From Vibrio sp. 14G-20 (GTDB lineage: Bacteria > Pseudomonadota > Gammaproteobacteria > Enterobacterales > Vibrionaceae): a stretch of 64,000 nt of DNA. How positions within the stretch are numbered: position 1 is the stretch's first letter; each line of letters starts with the position of its first letter. Below the pieces are notes generated by a model, which worked only from the letters and a program-made list of their open reading frames with translations, had not been told where the DNA came from and made no database searches. The DNA lies in the NCBI RefSeq assembly GCF_026241515.1, contig NZ_JAPHPW010000005.1:186001-250000 (forward strand), read 5' to 3'. The position numbers and the translations under genes are program-made. This document shows positions 48,081-56,087 of this stretch, one piece after another.

Positions 48081-48186
48081 TACCTGCTGCTTGGCCGACC
48101 GCCCTCACCTTCGATACAGACACCCATTCAATCGCATAATAATCAACATTCATAGCCAACTATCGATAGCAGATATTCAATACACT

Positions 48187-48204
48187 ATAGAAAACGTTTT
48201 CTAT
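48187..48204. promoter_or_regulatory. LacI-family-like palindrome upstream of codBA
   Basis: A perfect 18-bp palindrome ATAGAAAACGTTTTCTAT with the central CG of PurR-type operators. It lies 190 nt before codB, between the Qrr terminator and the codB promoter. Confidence 0.4.
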
Positions 48205-48308
48205 TTATTTTCATGAAATAAATGAAGAAAATAACCTTATGTTTTACAAGAGATTTAAGGTGATAATTGATTCTCAGGCGCCTTTATTGACAAAATTAGC
48301 ATTGACTA

Positions 48309-48324
48309 TGTGATTTATATCACC
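48309..48324 (+). promoter_or_regulatory. CRP site upstream of codB
   Basis: TGTGA-TTTATA-TCACC matches the CRP consensus TGTGA-N6-TCACA except for the last base. Confidence 0.6.
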
Positions 48325-48327
48325 ATA

Positions 48328-48343
48328 ATGCGCACGTTTGCCT
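48328..48343 (+). promoter_or_regulatory. PurR-like operator of codBA
   Basis: ATGCGCACGTTTGCCT fits ANGCAANCGNTTNCNT with two mismatches, about 50 nt before the codB start. PurR repression of codBA is known in E. coli. Confidence 0.5.
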
Positions 48344-48393
48344 GCAATACGGCGACCGTTAATTTTAATTTTGATCATTTGCGGAGGTAAAAA

Positions 48394-49632
48394 ATGGCTG
48401 CTGATAATAACTACAGTCTAGGGCCGGTTCCTACATCGGCTAGGAAAGGAGTCGCTTCACTCACCATGGTAATGCTTGGACTCACTTTCTTCTCTGCAAG
48501 TATGTGGACAGGTGGTTCACTCGGGACAGGCCTCTCATTCAACGATTTCTTCCTAGCCGTTCTCATCGGTAACCTAATTCTTGGTATTTACACTTCTTTT
48601 CTTGGCTACATCGGCTCATCTACTGGCCTCTCTACTCACCTCCTAGCGCGTTTCTCTTTCGGTACAAAAGGCTCATGGCTTCCTTCTGCTCTACTTGGTG
48701 GTACACAAGTCGGTTGGTTTGGCGTAGGTGTAGCGATGTTCGCAATTCCGGTACAGAAAGCGACAGGCATTGATACCAACACTTTGATTATTGTGTCAGG
48801 CCTTTTGATGACAGGTACGGTGTACTTCGGTATTAAAGCGCTAATGGTACTTTCAGCGATTGCGGTTCCAGCGATTGCGATTCTAGGTGGTTACTCAGTA
48901 CTGACAGCCGTCGACAGTGTTGGCGGACTAGAACAACTACAACTGATTAAGCCAGAAACTCCAATGGACTTCTCAATGGCCTTAGCAATGGTTGTAGGTT
49001 CATTTGTCAGTGCGGGTACGCTAACAGCCGATTTTGTTCGCTTTGGTAAAAAGCCAGCGAGCGCAGTATTAATCACAATGGTTGCATTCTTCATCGGTAA
49101 CTCACTGATGTTCATCTTCGGCGCAGCCGGTGCAGCAGCAACAGGCCAATCAGACATTTCAGATGTGATGATCGCACAAGGGCTGCTGCTTCCAGCAATC
49201 ATCGTGCTTGGTTTGAACATCTGGACAACCAATGAAAACGCACTTTATGCATCTGGCCTTGGTTTATCTAACATCACTGGTCGCTCAAGTACTACAATGT
49301 CTATCATTAACGGCATCATCGGTACGATTTTCGCGCTTTGGTTGTACAACAACTTCGTAGGTTGGTTAACCTTCCTATCGTTGGCGATTCCACCAATCGG
49401 TGGCGTAATCATCGCTGACTTCTTCGCGAACCGTAAACGTTACAAAGATTTTGCAAATGCAGAGTTCCAAACCGTTAATTGGGCTGGCATTATCGCGGTA
49501 GCAACAGGCGTAGCCGCTGGTCACTTCCTTCCTGGCGTTGTTCCTTTGAACGCAGTGTTAGGTGGTGCAATCAGTTACCTCGTGCTTAATCCTCTATTGA
49601 ACAAAAAAGCTCTGAAATCTCAGGCCGCTTAA
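48394..49632 (+). CDS. codB: Cytosine permease CodB
   Basis: 412 residues and about 12 helices of the NCS1 family. SARKGVASLTMVMLGLTFFS near the start, and PIGGVIIADFF late in the protein, match CodB. It imports cytosine with protons or sodium. GGAGG lies 6 nt before the ATG. It forms an operon with codA 9 nt downstream. Confidence 0.95.
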   Translation: MAADNNYSLGPVPTSARKGVASLTMVMLGLTFFSASMWTGGSLGTGLSFNDFFLAVLIGNLILGIYTSFLGYIGSSTGLSTHLLARFSFGTKGSWLPSALLGGTQVGWFGVGVAMFAIPVQKATGIDTNTLIIVSGLLMTGTVYFGIKALMVLSAIAVPAIAILGGYSVLTAVDSVGGLEQLQLIKPETPMDFSMALAMVVGSFVSAGTLTADFVRFGKKPASAVLITMVAFFIGNSLMFIFGAAGAAATGQSDISDVMIAQGLLLPAIIVLGLNIWTTNENALYASGLGLSNITGRSSTTMSIINGIIGTIFALWLYNNFVGWLTFLSLAIPPIGGVIIADFFANRKRYKDFANAEFQTVNWAGIIAVATGVAAGHFLPGVVPLNAVLGGAISYLVLNPLLNKKALKSQAA

Positions 49633-49641
49633 GGACACACT

Positions 49642-50919
49642 ATGACAACCTTATTAATCAAGAACGCGAAGCTTCAAGACCAAGAGGGCTTGAAACAGAT
49701 TCTGATTGAAAATGGTCAATTTTCTCGCATTCTCGATAATGACGCACAAATCAATCATCAAGGTGACATTCTTGATGCTGAAGGTGGCATTGCAGTTACA
49801 CCGTTCTGTGAACCGCACATCCACCTAGATACTACTCAAACCGCTGGTGAGCCTAACTGGAACATCTCTGGCACTTTGTTTGAAGGTATTGAGCGTTGGG
49901 CTGAGCGCAAAGAACTGCTATCAATTGAAGACGTGAAATCTCGTGCAAAGCAAACACTGAAATGGCAGATCGCTAACGGTGTTCAACACGTGCGTACTCA
50001 CGTTGATGTATCTGACCCAACGTTAGTTGCGTTAAGAGCAATGGTTGAAGTTCGTGAAGAGATGAAAGAGTGGGTCGACATTCAGATCGTTGCATTCCCT
50101 CAGGAAGGCATTCTTTCATACCCTAACGGTAAAGAGTTGCTTGAAGAAGCCGTGAAGATCGGCGCTGACGTTATCGGTGCCATCCCCCATTTCGAATTCA
50201 CTCGTGAATACGGTATTGAATCTCTACATTACGTGTTCGAACTTGCACGCAAGTACGACTGTTTGATCGATGTACACTGTGATGAAATCGACGACGAACA
50301 GTCTCGTTTTGTTGAAACACTGGCAGCCCTTGCTCATAAATTCGACATGGGTGAAAAAGTAACGGCAAGCCATACCACAGCGATGGGCTCTTACAATGGT
50401 GCTTACGCATCTCGCCTATTCCGTTTGCTAAAAATGTCGGGCATTAACTTCGTCGCGAACCCGTTAGTAAACATTCACTTACAAGGCCGTTTCGATGACT
50501 ATCCGAAACGTCGTGGCGTAACGCGCGTTAAAGAGATGCTAGCGGCTAATATCAATGTATGTTTCGGCCATGATGATGTGTTTGACCCTTGGTATCCGCT
50601 AGGTACAGCGAATATGCTGCAGGTTCTTCACATGGGACTGCACGTAACACAGGTTATGGGCTACGACCAAATCAACAACTCGCTTGATTTGATCAGCAAG
50701 AACTCTGCTCGCACATTGAACATCCAAGACAACTTCGGTATTGAAGAAGGTAAGCCAGGTAGCTTGCTTATTCTTCCTGCAGACAATGGTTTTGATGCAG
50801 TTCGTCGCCAAGTGCCCGTTCAATACTCGGTACGACACGGCAAGGTGATCGCTGAAACGCAACCTGCGAAAACAAAAATTAACTTAGATCAGACTGAAGA
50901 TATCAACTTCAAGCGTTAA
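49642..50919 (+). CDS. codA: Cytosine deaminase CodA
   Basis: 425 residues, amidohydrolase TIM barrel. Metal ligands are seen in PHIHLD (His59, His61), [11 protein letters not shown] and [20 protein letters not shown] carries the catalytic Asp. It converts cytosine to uracil and ammonia for pyrimidine salvage. Co-transcribed with codB; a strong terminator follows. Confidence 0.96.
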   Translation: MTTLLIKNAKLQDQEGLKQILIENGQFSRILDNDAQINHQGDILDAEGGIAVTPFCEPHIHLDTTQTAGEPNWNISGTLFEGIERWAERKELLSIEDVKSRAKQTLKWQIANGVQHVRTHVDVSDPTLVALRAMVEVREEMKEWVDIQIVAFPQEGILSYPNGKELLEEAVKIGADVIGAIPHFEFTREYGIESLHYVFELARKYDCLIDVHCDEIDDEQSRFVETLAALAHKFDMGEKVTASHTTAMGSYNGAYASRLFRLLKMSGINFVANPLVNIHLQGRFDDYPKRRGVTRVKEMLAANINVCFGHDDVFDPWYPLGTANMLQVLHMGLHVTQVMGYDQINNSLDLISKNSARTLNIQDNFGIEEGKPGSLLILPADNGFDAVRRQVPVQYSVRHGKVIAETQPAKTKINLDQTEDINFKR

Positions 50920-50940
50920 TATCGTCTATACTGATGAAGA

Positions 50941-50966
50941 AAAGGAAGCTACAGGCTTCCTTTTTA
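50941..50966 (+). terminator. Terminator of codBA
   Basis: AAAGGAAGC, loop TACAG, GCTTCCTTT and further T. Confidence 0.9.
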
Positions 50967-51280
50967 CTTTGCCATGGTGCGAGACTTTATAAAACCATCA
51001 ACTATTAAGGTTGGTTTTGTTAACGAGCACAACATGACAAAAAAACTCGCTGATTTCTCAATCAATGAGTGTACAACCGGAAAGACTGTGTTAACATGCA
51101 CTCGCTCTGTTAGCCGGAGTTATTTAAGTTAGATAAATAGTAAAAAATGACATGTAAAATCGTTACCCGTTTTTGTAAGTAGTTTTTCCTTATTTCTTAG
51201 CAATATTAAATAATTCAATTATCAGCGCATTGCAGTAATGCAATCAACAATTTAGAAAATTTATGAATAAGGGACAAATT
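50967..51280 (+). other. Probable long 5' leader of the cold-shock gene
   Basis: About 310 nt without an ORF. Cold-shock mRNAs often have a long structured 5' UTR; this AT-rich stretch could be one, though no clear cold-box was identified. Confidence 0.4.
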
Positions 51281-51493
51281 ATGTCTAACACAAATACTGG
51301 CACTGTAAAATGGTTTAACGAAGAGAAAGGTTTCGGTTTCATTTCTCAAGACAACGGCGGTGCTGACGTATTCGTTCACTTCCGTGCAATCGCTTCAGAA
51401 GGCTTCAAAACTCTGAAAGAAGGCCAAAAGGTTTCTTTTGAAGTTGAAAACGGTCAAAAAGGCCTACAAGCAGCAAACGTTGTTGCTCAATAA
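51281..51493 (+). CDS. CspA family cold-shock protein
   Basis: 70 residues, one OB fold. RNP1 KGFGFISQD and RNP2 VFVHFRAI are intact. It binds single-stranded RNA and melts structure at low temperature. The ATG at 51281 (GGGA upstream) gives the normal length; a longer reading adds six residues not seen in the family. Confidence 0.96.
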   Translation: MSNTNTGTVKWFNEEKGFGFISQDNGGADVFVHFRAIASEGFKTLKEGQKVSFEVENGQKGLQAANVVAQ

Positions 51494-51518
51494 TTAGCTT
51501 TTAGCTAAAAAGAATTTT

Positions 51519-51547
51519 AAAGCGCTGATTTTTATCGGCGCTTTTTT
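51519..51547 (+). terminator. Terminator of the cold-shock gene
   Basis: AAAGCGCTGAT, short loop, ATCGGCGCTTT followed by T. Confidence 0.88.
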
Positions 51548-51906
51548 ATATCTGCTCATAAATTCTTCCTCTCGCGATACAAGCCTCCTCAATCTATCTC
51601 TCTGTTAAAACTCGACGATCAACTTACTTCGCTTTTTATATGCACTTGCCCAAGACAACAACACTCATTTCTCACCAATATTTTGATACGAACCCATTCT
51701 AAGCTAAAAGTTTGATAACCCTAAATATGGTTAAAGAACAATCCATTAGATGAAACTTATGATTACGCAATCGATATTCATAATAAAAATGAGTTATTTA
51801 TCCAATCCTCATCCATTAATCATATAATTTTTAAAGCAAAGACCTTCGAAATCCGCTAATCTTGTCCACAAGTGGCTTAGTTGTTTTGGTATCTGCAGTA
51901 AAAATA
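51548..51906. other. Intergenic region before the GGDEF gene
   Basis: About 360 nt, AT-rich. It should hold the promoter of the diguanylate cyclase; no specific site was recognised. Confidence 0.35.
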
Positions 51907-52923
51907 ATGAACAAAGACGAATTTCAGAAATCCACCGCAAATCTAAAAAAAGCGGTACCTCTAATGATGAAGAACCGGGTGTCGACTACACCTGCAAATT
52001 ACGCACTTTGGTATACCTATGTCGATAACGCTATTCCACAGCTGACTCAAGACATGGATGGTATCTTAGAACACTACGGTATTTGCCCTCCTGCCGTTGG
52101 TGAGCAACTTTACAACAACTATGTTGCTAGCAAATCTGAAACCAATATCAATGACCTCCGCGCTAATTTGGAACTGTTGGTTTCTGAAGTTTCCAATTCA
52201 ATGAACGACACCCTGACCGACACCTCCGCTTTTTCTGACATGATCGATAAAAGCTTCGAAGATCTGGCTCGTGTTGATCATGAAAGCTTATCCATTGACG
52301 AAGTCATGTCTCTGGTTCGCCAACTGGTTTCTGAATCTCGTCATATTCGTCACTCTACTCAGTTTTTGAACTCACAACTAAACTCTGCAACGTCAGAAAT
52401 CACTAAGCTCAAAAACCAGTTAGTAGAAGTACAAAAAGATGCGCTCTTCGATAGCACAACCACACTCTATAACCGACGCTCTTTCGACCGTGACATGGAA
52501 ACTCTGTGCGAAGCACAGCAATCTTTGTGTTTGATTCTTCTCGATATCGACCACTTTAAAAATTTCAACGACACCTATGGTCACCTGTTTGGCGATATGG
52601 TTCTTAAGGGTATTGCTCGCAAGCTGAAGTTAAGCTGTCGCGATGGTATTTCCGCTTATCGATTTGGTGGTGAAGAGTTCGCGCTGATTGTGCCAAACAA
52701 ATCTTTGCGTATTGCTCGTCAACTCGCTGATACCAATCGTCGCTCTCTAGAAAAGCTGTCGATTAAAGATCGCCGTAGTGGTCAACAAGTCGGCAGTATC
52801 ACTGCATCGTTTGGTGTAGCTGAACTTGAACCCGGAGAATCAGCTCAATCACTGATCGAGCGTGCTGATAAGCTGCTTTACGAAGCGAAATCACTTGGCC
52901 GAAATCGAGTCATGCCTCTTTAA
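51907..52923 (+). CDS. Diguanylate cyclase (GGDEF), soluble
   Basis: 338 residues with no membrane helix. The N-terminal half is helical (about 1-165), ending in a coiled coil. The GGDEF domain (about 180-335) has DALFDSTTTLYNRRSF, LLDIDHFKNFNDTYGH and an active-site FGGEEF; it should make c-di-GMP from GTP. No I-site RxxD was seen before the GGEEF. The start at 51907 is preferred over a TTG at 51862; neither has a strong ribosome site. Confidence 0.92.
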   Translation: MNKDEFQKSTANLKKAVPLMMKNRVSTTPANYALWYTYVDNAIPQLTQDMDGILEHYGICPPAVGEQLYNNYVASKSETNINDLRANLELLVSEVSNSMNDTLTDTSAFSDMIDKSFEDLARVDHESLSIDEVMSLVRQLVSESRHIRHSTQFLNSQLNSATSEITKLKNQLVEVQKDALFDSTTTLYNRRSFDRDMETLCEAQQSLCLILLDIDHFKNFNDTYGHLFGDMVLKGIARKLKLSCRDGISAYRFGGEEFALIVPNKSLRIARQLADTNRRSLEKLSIKDRRSGQQVGSITASFGVAELEPGESAQSLIERADKLLYEAKSLGRNRVMPL

Positions 52924-52991
52924 GGCTTATCTGTGATGAAATTCAACTAAAGCCAGCGAAGCATTAATAATCATACGTTAAAAAGAACATC

Positions 52992-53032
52992 AAAAAGTCC
53001 CAAGGACTAACTACTAATCTTTGGGACTTTTT
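52992..53032. terminator. Bidirectional terminator between GGDEF gene and unknown gene
   Basis: AAAAAGTCCCAA, a 17-nt loop and TTGGGACTTTTT. Confidence 0.88.
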
Positions 53033-53102
53033 TGTTGGCTGCGTATCGGTTTGTTAACTACTGGCTTTAACCCTATAGTCAACTAAACTCTACCTCTTAC
53101 CA

Positions 53103-53702
53103 CTAAAGCTGGTAGCAGTAATTTAGGCAGTAGTCTTCACCACTCTTGGCTCTGAACTCTTTATCTTCACTGCACGCCTTTGGTTTTCCTTTCTCGTCAC
53201 CTTTTACTAGGCTGATCCAGTGACGCATTGCTGCGATAGTTTCTTGATGTAAAGTCGTATTCGTTGTTTCTGTTGGAGATTGACCGAAGGTCGTGCACGA
53301 CTCTAACTGAATGTCATCAATCTCTACTAGCTCAATGCAACCCGTCCCTTTGTGACAACCAAACATCACTTCTAGGTGGCTTCCGCTGCCATCACGGAAC
53401 AAGATTGAGTCTGGGTCACTCTTTTCACCCATGTAAGCCACAAACTGCTTAGGGTGCTTCAGACCGCTGTGTTGACCATCTTTAAAGTAAGCCATGATAT
53501 GGCGGTAATCGACTACGTAGCTCGTTACGTCTTGGTGTGAGCCGTGCTCCAGTGGGAACAGACGGTCAAGTAGTTGCTTTGCTTTCACTTGCTTTTCAGT
53601 TTGCTGGTTTGCGCTGATTGTCTCCACGGCAAAGACAGCTTCAGCGATAAATGGCTTTGATTGTTTTTGGATTTCTGTTTTATCGAATGTAAGCATATTC
53701 AT
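53103..53702 (-). CDS. Hypothetical protein divergent from a DUF3612-type regulator
   Basis: 199 residues, cytosolic, no recognised family. It has a conserved-looking core (ILFRDGSGSHLEVMFGCHKG) and a Cys-containing C-terminus GEDYCLNYCYQL. GGGAAAGACT precedes the ATG. The shared intergenic region with the XRE regulator suggests regulation by it. Confidence 0.75.
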   Translation of the reverse strand: MNMLTFDKTEIQKQSKPFIAEAVFAVETISANQQTEKQVKAKQLLDRLFPLEHGSHQDVTSYVVDYRHIMAYFKDGQHSGLKHPKQFVAYMGEKSDPDSILFRDGSGSHLEVMFGCHKGTGCIELVEIDDIQLESCTTFGQSPTETTNTTLHQETIAAMRHWISLVKGDEKGKPKACSEDKEFRAKSGEDYCLNYCYQL

Positions 53703-53861
53703 AGTCTTTCCCTCTTGACCAGTCCGGTGAAAGCCACCGATTTGTAACGCAAAAATGTGTCCTAGAGCAATTATTCCAAACTAACGTTTAATTTATTTGT
53801 CATTTTGTGAATTGCTTAGTTTGTAGATTAGCGGTTTTTTACATACAATTTCACAACAAAA

Positions 53862-53884
53862 ATTTTACAATGTGAATTTTACAA
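53862..53884. promoter_or_regulatory. Direct repeats at the regulator start
   Basis: ATTTTACAA occurs at 53862 and 53876 (14 nt apart), over the start region of the regulator, with a related ACAATTTCACAA just before. This could be an autoregulatory site. Confidence 0.45.
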
Positions 53885-53886
53885 AT

Positions 53887-55404
53887 ATGGCCTTGTCAAA
53901 AAGTTTAGTTCGTCAGTCACATTTCCTAGGTACGAAAATACGTAACCTTAGGAAGCGTAACCATTTAACGATGGAAGACCTGTCTGCGCGTTGTATTAGA
54001 ATCAACCCAGAATACGCGCCTTCCGTTTCTTACCTTTCAATGATTGAGCGTGGAAAGCGGGTGCCAAGCATCGACATGCTGGAAGTGATCGCGCAGGTCT
54101 TTCAGAAGAACCCTACATGGTTTCTCGACGACGAATCAGAACAACAAGCCATAGCTCCGGATAAAGGGAATCGCGGCGGGATAAGTGGTATGGCGCTCGA
54201 GCCTAGCTTTCTTTTCTCCAACGACATCCTGCAAATTGCGATACCCGAGATGTTGTCACAAACCGGTATCTCTGGTCGCCAGTTTGCACACCTATTGATT
54301 CGAGCACACCAAGAGAGTAATCAAAACCACTTCCCTGACCTTGAGCGTGCTGCTGAGGAAGTTGGCCTAAAACGTCTCAACCTCAGCGTAGAGGACCTCA
54401 TAGACATCGCGAGAACGCTTGGAATCAATATCCGCTGGGTAACACGCACACCGCAAGATGTGGTCGATGAGCTAGGCATCAACGCCAAGCAGTTAGTGAC
54501 CTCGTTCTTCGAACCTCCGGGTACAATTTTCTTAAACGAGATTCTTAAAGAGTACCCAACTCGTCTGAAATACGACCTCTCGGTTTATATCGGTCATTGC
54601 ATTCTGCACAGCAAAGAAGGTCTGAAGAGTGTGTTGTCGGTCGGTAACAACAACACATGGGATGACAACCAGGTATCAGGATCTTCACAACTCAACTCTC
54701 AAGACATCCTCCAAGCATGGCGAGACTTTGAATCCAGCTTTTTTGCTGGCGCACTTCTGTGTCCGAAAGTTCCGTTTAGACAGCTACTCGACCGCACTGG
54801 CTACGAAATCGACGTTCACGAAAGAGCAGGGGTTTCCCCCTCTGTTGCGATGCGTCGAATGACGGTAGTATCGCCCTACCCTCACTGGCACTACTTTGAT
54901 GCTTATGGACCGGGGAAACTTAAGGCGGTTTACCGCGGGAACGGGATTCCGCTACCTTGGGGAAATATGAGAACGGTCGCTGACCCATGTCAACATTGGG
55001 CTGTGTTCCGTCGATTATCAGAACCTAGAGCGGGAAGCTCGGCTCAAATCTCCATTTTGAATGTGGGCGATGAGCCAAGGATCTACTGCTGTGAGTCCAT
55101 CAATATGACGGATCCTGCGGGTAACAATCGTGTGTTGTGTGCTGGTATAGATCTCAACCCTGCGATTGATGCTCAAGGCGGAAATTCAAGAGACATAGCA
55201 GAGCAGCTAAAAGCATCATGTGTTAACAATGGTGGTTCTGTGGTTATCCCGCGTAACATCAAAAAAGATCTCACGACAATAGCCAAGATTCTAAATATAA
55301 ATTGGATTGAACGTGGGATAGAGACAGAGGCGAGGCTTATCTGCTCCAGAGGCGGAGAATGCCCACGCCAACCAAGCTGTTACTCAAAGTGTGGTGAGTG
55401 TTAA
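53887..55404 (+). CDS. XRE regulator with IrrE-like domain, DUF3612 type
   Basis: 505 residues. HTH (about 15-75: FLGTKIRNLRKRNHLTMEDL, SYLSMIERGKRVPS), a middle section with an ImmA/IrrE-like zone (about 165-260; the usual HExxH is not seen, with YIGHCILHSKEG in its place), and a Cys-rich C-terminal DUF2083/DUF3612-like part ending CSRGGECPRQPSCYSKCGEC. It resembles regulators of acetate or propionate metabolism such as RamB (family analogy). The start at 53887 (MALSKS) is preferred to a GTG at 53872. The ten C-terminal Cys suggest a metal or redox sensor. Confidence 0.8.
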   Translation: MALSKSLVRQSHFLGTKIRNLRKRNHLTMEDLSARCIRINPEYAPSVSYLSMIERGKRVPSIDMLEVIAQVFQKNPTWFLDDESEQQAIAPDKGNRGGISGMALEPSFLFSNDILQIAIPEMLSQTGISGRQFAHLLIRAHQESNQNHFPDLERAAEEVGLKRLNLSVEDLIDIARTLGINIRWVTRTPQDVVDELGINAKQLVTSFFEPPGTIFLNEILKEYPTRLKYDLSVYIGHCILHSKEGLKSVLSVGNNNTWDDNQVSGSSQLNSQDILQAWRDFESSFFAGALLCPKVPFRQLLDRTGYEIDVHERAGVSPSVAMRRMTVVSPYPHWHYFDAYGPGKLKAVYRGNGIPLPWGNMRTVADPCQHWAVFRRLSEPRAGSSAQISILNVGDEPRIYCCESINMTDPAGNNRVLCAGIDLNPAIDAQGGNSRDIAEQLKASCVNNGGSVVIPRNIKKDLTTIAKILNINWIERGIETEARLICSRGGECPRQPSCYSKCGEC

Positions 55405-55545
55405 AGCAATTGAGGTACGAGCATGATAAGCAATTATTGTGTTCTACTTATTTTGTCTGGTTAGCTTTGATTTGGCCTGATTGGCTTTATAGAGCAACGA
55501 CCATTAGTAAAAAGCAATAAAACAAATAGAACCTAAAATTCAGGC

Positions 55546-55653
55546 AAAAAAAAACCAATCACAAAAGGGTGATTGGTCATATATTTTGTGTGAACAATAA
55601 AGGTTCACTAACAACGTCAGTTGGCTAGGTGACCCTCGGCTTAAGAAGGGTCA
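55546..55653 (-). ncRNA. qrr: Qrr quorum-regulatory small RNA, copy 2
   Basis: About 107 nt on the minus strand. It begins with TGACCCT and shares the same core CCTAGCCAACTGACGTTG as copy 1. The terminator is ACCAATCAC, loop, GTGATTGGT with nine T (plus 55546-55554). Copy 1 and copy 2 are almost identical over the first 70 nt and differ at the terminator. Confidence 0.96.
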
Positions 55654-55663
55654 CCATTACTAA

Positions 55664-55680
55664 TGCAGTATACGTGCCAA
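55664..55680 (-). promoter_or_regulatory. Sigma-54 promoter of the second Qrr gene
   Basis: On the minus strand TTGGCACGTATACTGCA; -24 GG and -12 GC are 12 bp apart, and the RNA start follows about 12 nt on. Confidence 0.9.
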
Positions 55681-55741
55681 CTTTTAAAACACGTATTTAC
55701 TACGCATCTGGACACGTATTACCCGTATATCCTTGCTTGTT

Positions 55742-55767
55742 TTGCAAACTGAAATTGCAAATTGCAA
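55742..55767 (-). promoter_or_regulatory. LuxO box(es) upstream of the second Qrr gene
   Basis: TTGCA-AAT-TGCAA at 55755-55767 is a perfect LuxO box; a degenerate half-site TTGCAAACTGAAA precedes it at 55742. Confidence 0.8.
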
Positions 55768-55892
55768 AAACCAACAAAAACGCTAGTGATTATGTTGTTA
55801 TTAATGAATCATTAAAGATTCATTACCCTTCCCCAAAATGCCATATTTCTCTTAGATTCAATCACTTTAAACAGCAATAAACCTCCCCTAGC

Positions 55893-55941
55893 TTACTCAA
55901 CATAAACGGTTACTCAACATAAACGGTTACTCAACATAAAC
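55893..55941. repeat. 17-nt x2.9 perfect tandem repeat
   Basis: TTACTCAACATAAACGG occurs at 55893 and 55910, with 15 of its 17 nt again at 55927. It lies between the second Qrr promoter and the rhlE terminator. Confidence 0.95.
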
Positions 55942-55964
55942 TACACCCATAACCCATAAAAAAA

Positions 55965-55991
55965 CGCGAACATTGAAATTCAATATTCGCG
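55965..55991 (-). terminator. Terminator of rhlE
   Basis: On the minus strand CGCGAATATTGAA pairs with TTCAATGTTCGCG (one mismatch), followed by TTTTTTT. Confidence 0.85.
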
Positions 55992-56087
55992 CTTATTTGA
56001 GTTAGATAGTAGAAAGTCACTAATTAACGAGAGCTCACCTGTGAAGCATTCTCGTTATTCAACCTCTTATGATCTATCTAATAGACC

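Noticed and set aside
47953..48159. 68-residue ORF antisense to the first Qrr gene
   Set aside because: It reads the complement of a conserved non-coding RNA and its promoter.
48891..49232. 113-residue ORF opposite codB
   Set aside because: Shadow frame inside a clear permease gene.
53103..53702. Idea that the unknown protein is a malate synthase fragment, from its place beside a DUF3612-type regulator
   Set aside because: No malate synthase motif can be found in its sequence.
55629..55880. 83-residue plus-strand ORF over the second Qrr gene
   Set aside because: It overlaps the Qrr 5' end, sigma-54 promoter and LuxO boxes in antisense; no protein features.
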